Origin: Alphaproteobacteria bacterium | GTDB taxonomy: Bacteria; Pseudomonadota; Alphaproteobacteria; SMXQ01 | DNA: 34,421 nt | Direction: 5' to 3' | Assembly: GCA_009380075.1 (NCBI GenBank) | Contig: WHSO01000034.1 | Span: 1-34,421 of the forward strand | Shown here: in pieces, positions 24,500 through 33,015 of the stretch | Position numbering within the stretch: the stretch's first letter is position 1 | Layout: every line of letters starts with the position of its first letter | Translations under genes and position numbers: made by a program | Notes under the pieces: generated by a model | What the model was told of the DNA's origin: nothing | The model's input: the letters and a program-made list of their open reading frames with translations, nothing else | Databases searched by the model: none

Positions 24500-25465
24500 T
24501 TACGCCTTGCCGTCGAGCCAGTCGCCGATCAGCCGCCGGGCGATGGAGATGGGCCGCGGCAGGTGCAGGGCGAAACCGGCGCGTTCGGCCTCGGCGCGGT
24601 CGCGCGCGGCCATCAGGGCGCGCACCTCGTCGCGGCCGAACCAGCGCGCGTCGGCGAGCTCTTCCGGGTTGAGGCGGATGTTCGTCGTCGCCGCATCGGC
24701 GTAGAAGCCCAGCATCAGGTTGGCCGGGAAGGGCCACGGCTGCGAATGGGCGTAGCGCACGGCGTTGAGCGCCACGCCGGTCTCCTCCATCACCTCGCGG
24801 GCGACGGCTTCTTCCAGGGATTCGCCCGGCTCGACGAATCCGGCCAGCGTCGAATACATCCGGTTGTCGCGTCCCGGCCGCCGCCCGAGCAGGCAGCGCG
24901 CGCCGTCCACCACCAGCATGATCACCGCCGGATCGGTGCGCGGGAAATGATGGATGCCGCAATCGCCGTTGGTGCAGACGCGCACGTGGCCCGCTTCCGC
25001 CGCTTCGGTCGGCGCGCCGCAGACGCCGCAGAAGCCGTGCCGCCGGTGCCAGTAGAGGAGTGCCCGGGCGTGGGCCAGCATCTGCGCCTCGGCCCGGCCC
25101 ATGAGGGCGGCGACGTCGCGGATGTCGAGGAAATCGCCGCAGCCGGCGAGCGCCGGATGGGCGCAGGGGTCCTCGATGTGGGAGATATCGGCGCAGAATA
25201 CCGCGCCGTCGCCGTAAAGGCCGAGCAGCGCCGGCGCCGCGCCCGGCCCGGCCAGCGCCAGCACTTCGGCGACCGGCAGGAACACCGGCGCGGCGTCCTC
25301 GCCGACGGCGACGAGGTGCCGGTCGCGCCAGACCAGCACCGCGCGGCTCGCGGGATTCGAAAGGCACTCGGCGATCCACTCCGCGTCCTTGCGCCGGAGC
25401 CCGGCCCGGTCGACGCCGCCCCCGGAAAAGATGTTGGCGGCGCGGTCCCGGAAGATGTCGGTCAT
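24500..25465 (-). CDS. nudC: NAD(+) diphosphatase
   Basis: A 321-residue Nudix hydrolase. A four-cysteine zinc ribbon at 146-169 (CGVC ... CTNGDC) links an N-terminal regulatory domain to the catalytic domain. The catalytic part has the Nudix box GFVEPGESLEEAVAREVMEE (from residue 209), and the NudC-specific SQPWPFP at 241-247 with NLMLGFYAD. It cleaves NAD(H) to NMN(H) and AMP and can remove NAD caps from RNA. Start 25465 overlaps the EgtD stop by 4 bases, so the two genes are translationally coupled, a pairing without an obvious metabolic link. Confidence 0.95.
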   Translation of the reverse strand: MTDIFRDRAANIFSGGGVDRAGLRRKDAEWIAECLSNPASRAVLVWRDRHLVAVGEDAAPVFLPVAEVLALAGPGAAPALLGLYGDGAVFCADISHIEDPCAHPALAGCGDFLDIRDVAALMGRAEAQMLAHARALLYWHRRHGFCGVCGAPTEAAEAGHVRVCTNGDCGIHHFPRTDPAVIMLVVDGARCLLGRRPGRDNRMYSTLAGFVEPGESLEEAVAREVMEETGVALNAVRYAHSQPWPFPANLMLGFYADAATTNIRLNPEELADARWFGRDEVRALMAARDRAEAERAGFALHLPRPISIARRLIGDWLDGKA

Positions 25466-26460
25466 GCGGCCTCGCCGCGCCCGAACAGCATCAGCGAGAA
25501 CCAGCCGCACGCGTCGGTCCATTCGGCCCGGCGGGCGAAGCCGAGGCGCGCCAGCTCCGCCGCCAGGGCGTCAGGCTCGAACTTGCGCGAAATCTCGGTA
25601 TGGATGCGCTCGCCCGCCTCGAACGACGCATCGAGGTCGAGATCGTCGAGCCGCGCCGCCTGCGCCCGGTCGCTCTCGAGGTAAATCTCGATCCGGCTCT
25701 CGTAGCCGTTCCACAGGGCCACGTGGCGGAAGCGTCCCGGGCGGAAGTCGCCGTGGAAGCGCGCGTTCAGGTGGGCGAGGATGTTGCGATTGAAGGCCGC
25801 GGTGGCGCCCTCGGCATCGTTGTAGGCGGCATGCAGGATGCCCGCGTCCTTGACCCGGTCGAAGCCGAGCAGGAAGAAATCCCCTGGCGCCATGGCGGCG
25901 CGGATACGCGCGAGGAAGGCACCGCGCTCGTCGTCGGTGAAATTGCCGATGGTGGAGCCGAGGAACAGGAACATGCGCCGGTCGTCGGGCGCCGGATGCA
26001 GTGCCGCGAGCGCGTCCTCGTAGGTGCCGGCGATGCCGCGGATGGTAAGGTCGTCGTAATGCGCGATCAGTTCGCGCGCGCTTTCCACCAGCATGTCGCC
26101 GGACACGTCGATGGGGGCGAAATGCACCTCCGGCGCGCGGGCCGAATAGGCTTCCAGCAGCAACCGCGTCTTGCGCGCCGAGCCGGAGCCGAGCTCCACC
26201 AGCTCCGCCGCGCCGGTCGCCTCGGCAATGTCGCCGGCGCAGGCCTCGAGGATCGCGCGCTCGGTGCGGGTCGGGTAGTACTCCGGCGTGGCGCAGATGC
26301 GCTCGAACAGCTCCGAGCCGCGGGCGTCGTAGAAATACCTGCAGGGAAGGGATTTTCGCGGCGCGCCGAGCCCGGCGACCACGTCGGCGCCGTCATCGGC
26401 CGCGCCGGGGGCGTCGAGGCGGGTCAGTTCGAAGCGCGGCAGGTCGCCGATGTCGTCCAT
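25462..26460 (-). CDS. egtD: L-histidine N(alpha)-methyltransferase
   Basis: A 332-residue SAM-dependent enzyme that trimethylates histidine to hercynine, the first step of ergothioneine synthesis. Motifs: LPCRYFYDARGSELFERICA and TPEYYPTRTE (residues 38-67), the SAM site LVELGSGSARKT (about 87-98), and FLFLGSTIGNFTDDE further on, then the substrate region through SRKFEPDALAAELARLGF. The start at ATG 26460 follows AAGGACCAGGAT. The usual partner egtB (sulfoxide synthase) is not adjacent; it may be elsewhere in the genome, or hercynine itself may be the product. Confidence 0.93.
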   Translation of the reverse strand: MDDIGDLPRFELTRLDAPGAADDGADVVAGLGAPRKSLPCRYFYDARGSELFERICATPEYYPTRTERAILEACAGDIAEATGAAELVELGSGSARKTRLLLEAYSARAPEVHFAPIDVSGDMLVESARELIAHYDDLTIRGIAGTYEDALAALHPAPDDRRMFLFLGSTIGNFTDDERGAFLARIRAAMAPGDFFLLGFDRVKDAGILHAAYNDAEGATAAFNRNILAHLNARFHGDFRPGRFRHVALWNGYESRIEIYLESDRAQAARLDDLDLDASFEAGERIHTEISRKFEPDALAAELARLGFARRAEWTDACGWFSLMLFGRGEAA

Positions 26461-26678
26461 ATCCTGGTCCTTCCCCCCTGTTTTTTCCCGGCCATGATAG
26501 ACCCCCCGGCTGATCCTGGCAAAAGCCCGTGGCGCGAGGGTGTTCACAATCATGTCATGCATTTCACGACGGGCATCGGGACGAACGGCGCGGCGGTTGT
26601 TTTGTTCCCCGCAGTTACCTAGGATCGCGCCCGCCGGCGCGTCGCAATCCGCCGTTTCTCCCAAAAGGAATACCACCC

Positions 26679-27950
26679 TTGCGCCGTCCCCTCGCCATCT
26701 TCGTCGCCATCGTCGCCGCCCTCACCATGAGCCAGTTCATGCGCGCGGCGATGTCGGTGGTGGCGCCCGACATCATGGCCGAGGCGCATCTCACGCCGGA
26801 GGCCTACGGCACCATGGCCGGCGCCTTCTTCCTCGGCGTCGCGGCGGCGCAGATTCCCACCGGCATGCTGTTCGACCGCTTCGGCCCGCGCGTCACCATC
26901 ACCGGCACGCTGGTGCTGGCCGGGATCGGCACCTTTGCCTTCGCCGCGGCGGAAAGCTTCGCCGCCCTGTTCGCCAGCCGCTTCGTCATCGGCGTCGGCT
27001 TCGCCTCGGCCCTGATGGGCGGGCTCGTTGTCGCGGCGCGCTGGTTCCCGCCAGACCGTTTCTCGCAAATGACCGGCCTGTTCATCGCCGTTTCCGGCGC
27101 CGTCGGCCTAATGGGGGCGGCGACCCCGATGGCCTGGCTGACGGCGCAGATCGGCTGGCGCGCCGCCTTCGCCGCCGGCGGCGCGGTGACCCTCGTCACC
27201 GCGGTGGGGATCTGGTGGTGTGTGCGCGACGCGCCGCCGGGCCATCCCTGGCACGACCGTCGCCCGGAATCGGCGCGCGAATCCCTGCGCGGCTACCTTA
27301 CCATCCTGCGCCTGCCCGGGATCGCCTGGATCATGCTGATGGCGGCGGTCGGCTACGCCACCATGATCACCCTCATCGGCGTCTGGGTTGGGCCCTATCT
27401 GCACGACGTGCATGGGCTTGACGGCATCGCCCGCGGCAACGTCATGTCGGCGATGGTCGCGGGCAGCGTCGTCGGCCTGCTGGTCTACGGGCCGCTCGAT
27501 CGCTGGGTGGACACGCGCAAGCATGTGGTCATCGTCGGCGTGCTGGCGAGCGCCGCGCTGCTCGCGTTTCTGGCGGCGCTGTCGCGCCCGCCGCTCGTCC
27601 TCGTGACCGCGCTGTTCGCGCTCTACGGCGTGATCGGGTCGTACTACATCACCAACATCGCACTCGGCCGGGCGCACTATCCGGACCACCTGGTCGGGCG
27701 CGGCGTCACCACCGTCAACCTCTGCACCTTCATCGGCGTCGTCGTGGTGCAGTTCGCCTCGGCCCGCCTGATGGGCGCGTTCGGCGCCGAGGCGCCGGGA
27801 ATGCCGGTGCCGGAGGCGGCCTACCGCATTTTCTTCGGCGCGCTCGCCGCCTATGCGGCAGTGATCGGGCTGCTGTATGTCCGCACCCGCGACGTGAAGC
27901 CATCGGCCGAACGCGCGCACGCCAAAGGCCCCGAATCCCACGCGAATTGA
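26679..27950 (+). CDS. MFS transporter, likely 12 membrane spans
   Basis: A 423-residue inner-membrane transporter; the likely start is TTG 26679, with AAGGAA 9 bases upstream and the first membrane span beginning right after (MRRPLAIFVAIVAALTMSQF). The MFS motif between spans 2 and 3 reads GMLFDRFGPRVTITGT, and span 4 has FVIGVGFASALMGGLV. A central loop (HDRRPESARESLRGYLTILR) separates the halves. A second GPLDRWVDTRKHVVI loop mirrors the first. The substrate is unknown; similar proteins move organic acids. It is divergent from egtD across 218 bases, so export of ergothioneine-type compounds is possible but unsupported. Confidence 0.88.
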   Translation: MRRPLAIFVAIVAALTMSQFMRAAMSVVAPDIMAEAHLTPEAYGTMAGAFFLGVAAAQIPTGMLFDRFGPRVTITGTLVLAGIGTFAFAAAESFAALFASRFVIGVGFASALMGGLVVAARWFPPDRFSQMTGLFIAVSGAVGLMGAATPMAWLTAQIGWRAAFAAGGAVTLVTAVGIWWCVRDAPPGHPWHDRRPESARESLRGYLTILRLPGIAWIMLMAAVGYATMITLIGVWVGPYLHDVHGLDGIARGNVMSAMVAGSVVGLLVYGPLDRWVDTRKHVVIVGVLASAALLAFLAALSRPPLVLVTALFALYGVIGSYYITNIALGRAHYPDHLVGRGVTTVNLCTFIGVVVVQFASARLMGAFGAEAPGMPVPEAAYRIFFGALAAYAAVIGLLYVRTRDVKPSAERAHAKGPESHAN

Positions 27951-27975
27951 GCACCCGCCATTTCCCCGATTCCGG

Positions 27976-28006
27976 TTGGCGGGGGTTGTGCCAAAACTGA
28001 TATAGT
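27976..28006 (+). promoter_or_regulatory. Probable promoter of the SRP RNA gene
   Basis: TTGGCG (27976-27981) and TATAGT (28001-28006) are separated by 19 bases, and the SRP RNA begins 7 bases after the second box. The spacing is slightly long for a sigma-70 type promoter. Confidence 0.5.
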
Positions 28007-28012
28007 GCAAAT

Positions 28013-28106
28013 GGGAGGCTGGCGGTGGACGTGCACCCCGCCAACCCGGTCAGGTCCGGAAGGAAGCAGCCGTAACGGGATTCGCCCGGGTCATTGTCAG
28101 TCTCCC
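28013..28106 (+). ncRNA. ffs: Signal recognition particle RNA, small bacterial type
   Basis: The 94-base RNA folds into one long hairpin: GGGAGGCTG at the 5' end pairs with CAGTCTCCC at the 3' end. The apical part shows the invariant sequences CAGGTCCGGAAGGAAGCAGC and CCGTAACGG-type pairing around the GGAA tetraloop, the Ffh-binding site. It works with Ffh to target proteins to the membrane. It stands 61 bases before dnaX, the common alphaproteobacterial order. Confidence 0.96.
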
Positions 28107-28167
28107 ACCCGCCTGCGTCTTTTCACTCCGAGAGGAGCCCTCCGGCCCCGAGGCCCGCGATTCCGCC

Positions 28168-30021
28168 ATGAGCGACCCGACCGCCACGACATCTGCGCCG
28201 CCGAAGGGCTATCAGGTGCTTGCCCGCAAGTACCGGCCGCAGAACTTCGCCGAACTGATCGGCCAGGACGCGGTGGTGACGACGCTGGCCAACGCCATCG
28301 CCGGCGACCGCCTTGCGCACGCCTGGCTGCTGACCGGCGTGCGCGGCGTCGGCAAGACGACGACGGCGCGCATCCTCGCCCGCGCGCTGAACTGCGTCGG
28401 GCCCGACGGCAACGGCGGGCCGACGGCCACGCCCTGCGGCGTCTGCGCCAACTGCGTCGCCATCGCCGACGACCGCCATCCCGACGTGATCGAGATGGAC
28501 GCCGCGTCGCGGACCGGTGTCGACGACATCCGCGAGCTGATCGAGGCCGTGCGCTACCGCCCGACCTCGGCGCGCTACAAGGTCTACATCATCGACGAAG
28601 TACACATGCTCACCAACAACGCCTTCAACGCGCTGCTGAAGACGTTGGAGGAGCCGCCCGAGCACGTGAAGTTCATCTTCGCCACCACCGAGACGCGCAA
28701 GGTGCCGGTCACGGTGCTGTCGCGCTGCCAGCGGTTCGACCTGCGCCTGGTGCCCGAGGACCTGCTGGCGCGGCATTTCACCGCCGTGGCCGAGGCCGAG
28801 GGCGCGATGCTGGAACCGGGCGCCGCGCGCCTGATCGCGCGCGCCGCCGATGGCTCGGTGCGCGACGGCCTGTCGATCCTCGACCAGGCGGTGGCGGGCG
28901 CGGCCCAGGGCGTTGCCATTACCGAGGACGCGGTTCGCGCCATGCTCGGCCTCGCCGACCGCACCCAGGTGTTCGACCTGTTCGAAGCGCTGATGCACGG
29001 CGACATCGCCCGGGCGCTCGACCTGGTATCGGCGGCCCATGCCGCGGGCGCCGACGCCGAAAGCATGATCGGCGACCTGCTCGAGCTCACCCACTGGCTC
29101 ACCCGCGTCAAGATCACCCCGGCCGTCGCCGACGACCCCGTCGTGCCCGAGGCCGAGCGCGTCACCGGCCGGGCGCTGGCCGAAGGGCTCGGCATGGCGG
29201 CGCTGGCCCGCGCCTGGCAGATGCTGCTCAAGGGCCTGGCCGAGGTGCAGGCCGCGCCGCAGCCGATGAAGGCGGCGGAAATGGTGCTGGTCCGCATCGC
29301 CTACGCGGCCAATCTTCCGTCCCCCGCCGATCTGGTGGAACGTCTGGAGAAAGGCGAGGGGGCCGCCGCCGCCCGCGCGTCCGGCCCGTCCGGCGGGGCG
29401 GCTCATGGCGGCGGCGGCAATGGCGCGAGCGGCGCTAACGGCGCGCGGGCCCCGGCCGAGGGGCCGCGCGGCTCGGTTCGGGCGCAGGCGGCGCCCGCCC
29501 GCGACAGCGCGCCGGAAGCCGTATCGCGCACGCAGCCCACGGTGGCGCTGCCGTCCACCTTCCTCGGCGTCGTCGAACTGCTGGAGAAGAACCGCGAGGC
29601 GCGCCTCGCCTCCGAATTGCGCTCGGCCGTGCATCTCGTGCGGTTCGAGCCGGGCCGCATCGAGGTCCGCCCCGTCGCCAACGCCGACCGCACGCTGGCG
29701 AGTCGGCTGGGCGAGACGCTGCGCCGCCTTACCGATACCCGCTGGGCGATCACCCTGTCCTCGGAGGCGGGCGAGCCGACGCTGGCCGAACAGGCCTCGA
29801 GCCTCGTCGATGCACGCCGCCGCGCCGCCGCCGAACACCCGCTGGTCAAGGCGGCACTGGCGACCTTTCCCGGCGCGAAGATCGTCGACGTGCGCGGCGG
29901 GCCGGTGCCCGCGGCGGAAGAACCGCCGCCGCCCGATCCCGAATCCTACGGTGACATGGACCACGACCTGATCGCCCCCGACGACGATTCGTCCGCGACC
30001 GCACCCGAGGAGGATTCCTAG
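28168..30021 (+). CDS. dnaX: DNA polymerase III subunit gamma/tau
   Basis: A 617-residue clamp-loader ATPase. The opening YQVLARKYRPQNFAELIGQD is diagnostic. Walker A is GVRGVGKT (57-64). A zinc site uses Cys76, Cys90, Cys93 and Cys96, Walker B is IIDEVHML, and FIFATTETRKVPVTVLSRCQ holds sensor 1. Domain III follows to about residue 385, then an Ala/Gly/Pro-rich linker and a C-terminal tau-type domain for contact with the polymerase. The acidic end (PDDDSSATAPEEDS) is short. I found no A-rich slippery site that would make gamma by frameshifting. The stop lies directly before the ybaB ATG at 30022. Confidence 0.97.
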   Translation: MSDPTATTSAPPKGYQVLARKYRPQNFAELIGQDAVVTTLANAIAGDRLAHAWLLTGVRGVGKTTTARILARALNCVGPDGNGGPTATPCGVCANCVAIADDRHPDVIEMDAASRTGVDDIRELIEAVRYRPTSARYKVYIIDEVHMLTNNAFNALLKTLEEPPEHVKFIFATTETRKVPVTVLSRCQRFDLRLVPEDLLARHFTAVAEAEGAMLEPGAARLIARAADGSVRDGLSILDQAVAGAAQGVAITEDAVRAMLGLADRTQVFDLFEALMHGDIARALDLVSAAHAAGADAESMIGDLLELTHWLTRVKITPAVADDPVVPEAERVTGRALAEGLGMAALARAWQMLLKGLAEVQAAPQPMKAAEMVLVRIAYAANLPSPADLVERLEKGEGAAAARASGPSGGAAHGGGGNGASGANGARAPAEGPRGSVRAQAAPARDSAPEAVSRTQPTVALPSTFLGVVELLEKNREARLASELRSAVHLVRFEPGRIEVRPVANADRTLASRLGETLRRLTDTRWAITLSSEAGEPTLAEQASSLVDARRRAAAEHPLVKAALATFPGAKIVDVRGGPVPAAEEPPPPDPESYGDMDHDLIAPDDDSSATAPEEDS

Positions 30022-30345
30022 ATGAAGAACCTGAGCCAGATGATGAAGCAGGCCCAGGAGATGCAGGACCGCATGCAGGCCATGCAGGAACGCCTGGCCG
30101 AGGAAGAGGTTTCCGGCGCCTCGGGCGGAGGCATGGTGACCGTGACGCTGAACGGCAAGGGCGTGTTGCGCCGGGTCAAGCTCGACCCGTCGCTGGTCGA
30201 TCCCGATGACATCGAGATGCTGGAAGACCTGATCGTCGCCGCCTTCAACGACGCGCGGGCGAAGGTCGATACCCTCGTTGCCGAACGGATGTCGGAGCTG
30301 ACCGGCGGCCTGCAGCTGCCGCCCGGCTTCAAGCTGCCGTTTTGA
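30022..30345 (+). CDS. ybaB: YbaB/EbfC nucleoid-associated protein
   Basis: A 107-residue DNA-binding dimer. It shows the family layout: an N-terminal helix rich in Met and Gln (MKQAQEMQDRMQAMQERLAE), the strand region GGGMVTVTLNGKGVLRRVKL, LDPSLVDPDDIEMLEDLIVA and the ending MSELTGGLQLPPGFKLPF. It is thought to bind DNA broadly and support nucleoid organisation or RecR-linked repair. It begins right after the dnaX stop and is followed by recR across a 143-base gap that holds repeat copy D. Confidence 0.97.
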   Translation: MKNLSQMMKQAQEMQDRMQAMQERLAEEEVSGASGGGMVTVTLNGKGVLRRVKLDPSLVDPDDIEMLEDLIVAAFNDARAKVDTLVAERMSELTGGLQLPPGFKLPF

Positions 30346-30383
30346 GCCGTCACCGGTTGAGTGACGTCGCCTTGTCTCTCAGT

Positions 30384-30461
30384 CGTCATGCCCCGGCTCG
30401 TCCGGGGCATCCACAGATCGCCCGGATGATCCCCCGAACACGTTGGGGGAGGGCGATGACG
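30384..30461. repeat. Palindromic intergenic repeat, copy D (78 bp)
   Basis: It starts CGTCATGCCCCGGCTCG and ends GGGCGATGACG, with an internal CCCCCGAACACGTTGGGGG hairpin. It is the same length as copy B and nearly matches it in the right half. It sits inside the otherwise compact ybaB-recR operon. Confidence 0.88.
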
Positions 30462-30488
30462 AAAATGGCGTGAAAGCCGCCGTCCGCC

Positions 30489-31082
30489 ATGGCCGCACCG
30501 GAAATCGAACACCTGATCGCGCTGCTGGCGAAGCTGCCCGGGCTCGGCCCGCGCTCGGCGCGCCGCGCCGCGCTCTATCTGCTCAAGCGGCGCGAATCGG
30601 TGATGACACCGCTCGCCCGCCTGCTCGAGGACACCGCCGCCGCCGTCGCCACCTGCTCGGTCTGCGGCACGCTCGATTCCACCGACCCCTGCGCCATCTG
30701 CGCCGATCCCCGCCGCGACCGCACGCAGATCTGCGTGGTCGAGGACGTGGCCGACCTGTGGGCGCTCGACCGCGCCGGCACCTACAAGGGGCTTTTCCAC
30801 GTATTGGGCGGCGTGCTGTCGGCGCTGGAAGGGGTGGGGCCGGAGGACCTCAACATCGCCCGGCTGGTGGCGCGGGCGGGCGCGGGCGGGGTGCGCGAGG
30901 TGATCCTCGCGCTGTCGGCCACGGTGGACGGCCAGACCACGGCGCATTACATCGGCGAGCGGCTGGCGGGGAAGGATATCGCGGTGACGCGCCTCGCCCA
31001 CGGCGTGCCGGTGGGCGGCGAGCTCGACTATCTCGACGACGGCACGCTGTCCGCCGCGCTCAAGGCCAGGCGCCCGGTGTAG
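30489..31082 (+). CDS. recR: Recombination mediator protein RecR
   Basis: A 197-residue ring-forming protein for RecFOR-dependent loading of RecA at gaps. The helix-hairpin-helix ([20 protein letters not shown], residues 10-29), the zinc finger with Cys56, Cys59, Cys68 and Cys71, the Toprim domain starting [17 protein letters not shown], and the Walker B-like C-terminal region are all complete. It closes the ffs-dnaX-ybaB-recR cluster and converges with the iron-type binding protein gene. Confidence 0.97.
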   Translation: MAAPEIEHLIALLAKLPGLGPRSARRAALYLLKRRESVMTPLARLLEDTAAAVATCSVCGTLDSTDPCAICADPRRDRTQICVVEDVADLWALDRAGTYKGLFHVLGGVLSALEGVGPEDLNIARLVARAGAGGVREVILALSATVDGQTTAHYIGERLAGKDIAVTRLAHGVPVGGELDYLDDGTLSAALKARRPV

Positions 31083-31089
31083 CGGGCTT

Positions 31090-31122
31090 GCGGCGCCTTG
31101 CCGCGGGAAACGGCGGCGCCGC
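31090..31122. terminator. Convergent inverted repeat between recR and the binding-protein gene
   Basis: GCGGCGCC (31090-31097) pairs perfectly with GGCGCCGC (31115-31122), with a 17-base loop; the right arm touches the stop codon of the minus-strand gene. There is no T-run on either side, so factor-independent termination is uncertain. Confidence 0.4.
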
Positions 31123-32246
31123 TACTTGATCCCGGCCTCTTCCATGATCTTCGTGACCTTCTTCAGGATCTCGCCCTGTTCGTTGATCCAGCGCGGATCG
31201 TCGAAGGCGACGTAGTAATCCACGTCGCGGCGGATGCGGCCGTCGGGCGGCACTTCGTCGTTGGGCACGTCCACGCGCAGGCTGTCGCCGTCCTTGCCCG
31301 CGCGCAGGAACAGGATGTGCGCCTCGCGCGACAGGGCCCAGTTGACGAACAGCTTCGTGGCGTTCGGATTGGGCGCCCGGTCGAGCGCCATGATGTTGGC
31401 AGCCGACGACGTCAGGAACTCGCCTTCCTTCATCGCGTGGGGCAGAAAGCCTTGCACCGGAAAGCCCTGCCCGCGCAGCGCATCGGCCTGGGTCGAAAGC
31501 CCGAACACGCCGATGGGGAACCGGCCGGTCGCAACCCATTCCGCGCCCTGGCGCGCGTCGGTGACGAAGGTCACGTTCATCTCCTTGATGAAACGGCGGA
31601 ACCACTGCTCGCCGATCCTGGGATGCAGCCACATCGAAACGACGCTCGGTGCGCTGCCGGTGCCGTTCGGCGGCCAGGACACGATCTTGCCCTTCCACCT
31701 GGGGTCGAGCAGGCTTTCGAAGGAGGTGATCTGCTCCGCCTTCACCATGTTGGTGTTGAAGCTCACCTGCTGCAGCGGCGAGGCGCCCCAGGCGAAGATG
31801 TACTTGCCCGCAGCGTCGGCGTAATGCAGCCGGCCCTTGTACCACTTGGCCGGATCCTTCACCTCCGGGTCGACCAGCAGATCCTGGATCGGTGTCAGCG
31901 CCTTGTTCGGAATCAGCCGCGTGTTGCCGGTGACGGCGCCGCCGATCCAGGCGTCGATGGTGAATCGGCCGGCACGGCGCTCGGCGAGGATGCGGCTCGC
32001 GTGCTTGCGGCCGCTGCCGGTCTGGAAGTTGACCTTGACCCCGTATTTCTTCTGGAACTCCGGCATGATCTTGGTCAGGCGCCGCGGCATCTGGCCCGAG
32101 AGGATCACTTCGACTTTCCCCTCCGCCTGCGCCGCCTTGACCAGCTTGTCCCATTCGGCATCGGCGCGGGCGGTGCCGGCGGTGAGCAGGACCGCGAGGG
32201 CGGCGGTGACGGCGACGCGGCGTGCCGCAACGGGGGTGCGGGTCAT
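31122..32246 (-). CDS. Extracellular solute-binding protein, iron(III)/2-aminoethylphosphonate type
   Basis: A 374-residue secreted protein with a signal peptide ending near GTARA|DAEWD and a strong GGAGG ribosome site. It opens WDKLVKAAQAEGKVEVILSG, then PEFQKKYGVKVNFQTGSG, and contains the SFESLLDPRWKGKIV motif and a RAPNPNATKLFVNWALSREA stretch, all typical of the family 1 binding proteins with iron(III) or polyamine-like ligands (FbpA/PotD group). The ligand is unknown: the paired tyrosines of true ferric-binding proteins are not clearly placed. No permease or ATPase gene is adjacent, so the receptor is an orphan in this window. It lies downstream of bioD on the same strand. Confidence 0.88.
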   Translation of the reverse strand: MTRTPVAARRVAVTAALAVLLTAGTARADAEWDKLVKAAQAEGKVEVILSGQMPRRLTKIMPEFQKKYGVKVNFQTGSGRKHASRILAERRAGRFTIDAWIGGAVTGNTRLIPNKALTPIQDLLVDPEVKDPAKWYKGRLHYADAAGKYIFAWGASPLQQVSFNTNMVKAEQITSFESLLDPRWKGKIVSWPPNGTGSAPSVVSMWLHPRIGEQWFRRFIKEMNVTFVTDARQGAEWVATGRFPIGVFGLSTQADALRGQGFPVQGFLPHAMKEGEFLTSSAANIMALDRAPNPNATKLFVNWALSREAHILFLRAGKDGDSLRVDVPNDEVPPDGRIRRDVDYYVAFDDPRWINEQGEILKKVTKIMEEAGIK

Positions 32247-32334
32247 GGAGGCCTCCTCTGATGATCGGACGCGCTTCGCGGGCCGTCCAGTTTTTCGCTT
32301 GCCCGGCATGGTAGCCCAGTTGGTGCGACGGCGG

Positions 32335-33015
32335 CTAGCTCGGCAGCAACTCCAGAAGGGGCGGGGCCGTTTCCCACGGGCGCGGACCGCCCGCAAGCCG
32401 GGGCAGGGGTAGCACCGGTACCTCGGCATGGGCGGCGATCGCCTCGCAGGTTTCCGAAAGGGGTGCCGGGGCTCCGCGCGATTCGCTGACGACGATAGCG
32501 CGCACGGTGATCTGGCGCTGGAGGAGGGATTCTAGCGCGGTCAGCGCATGGCTAATGGCGCCGAGGTAGCTGCCGGTGACGAGCACAGCCGGCACCTCGA
32601 GCTCGGCGATGAGGTCGCGCACGGTCTCGCGCGCGCCAAGCGGCACCATGGTGCCGCCGACACCTTCGATGACGGTGAAATGATCGGGGTGCAACGACGC
32701 GCGGCAATGGGCGAGCGCGGCGCCGAAATCCACATGGCGGCCTTCTCGCCGCGCCGCCATGTCCGGCGCGAGCGGCGCCTTGAATCGCCACGGCGTGCAG
32801 GACGTCAGCGTTTCCGCCGTGATCGGCAGGCCGGCGGCGGTCAGCAGGTTGTAGGTATCGGTTTCGCCGATGTTCATTTCGTCGAAGCCGGTGGCGACGG
32901 GCTTGAGCACGCGCACGGCAAGCCCCTGCGCGCGCGCCTGATGGGCCAGCGTGCAGGCCACCAGCGTCTTGCCGATGTCGGTGCCGGTGGCGGTGATGAA
33001 CAGCGCGCGCGTCAC
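32335..33015 (-). CDS. bioD: Dethiobiotin synthase
   Basis: A 226-residue ATP-dependent ligase that closes the ureido ring of biotin. It has the P-loop-like FITATGTDIGKTLVA (Lys16), the VLKPVATGFDE segment with the catalytic lysine region, and IEGVGGTMVPL for the product site. The start is GTG at 33015, whose TGA overlap with the bioF stop (33012-33014) gives coupling. The C-terminal part is a little divergent but the family is clear. Confidence 0.93.
   Translation of the reverse strand: MTRALFITATGTDIGKTLVACTLAHQARAQGLAVRVLKPVATGFDEMNIGETDTYNLLTAAGLPITAETLTSCTPWRFKAPLAPDMAARREGRHVDFGAALAHCRASLHPDHFTVIEGVGGTMVPLGARETVRDLIAELEVPAVLVTGSYLGAISHALTALESLLQRQITVRAIVVSESRGAPAPLSETCEAIAAHAEVPVLPLPRLAGGPRPWETAPPLLELLPS

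Noticed and set aside
28123-29964. 613-codon minus-strand frame opposite dnaX
   Set aside because: Antisense shadow of dnaX; composition is Arg/Gly/His-rich and dnaX is unambiguous.
28168-30021. Programmed frameshift for the gamma form in dnaX
   Set aside because: No A-rich slippery heptamer with a downstream hairpin was visible.
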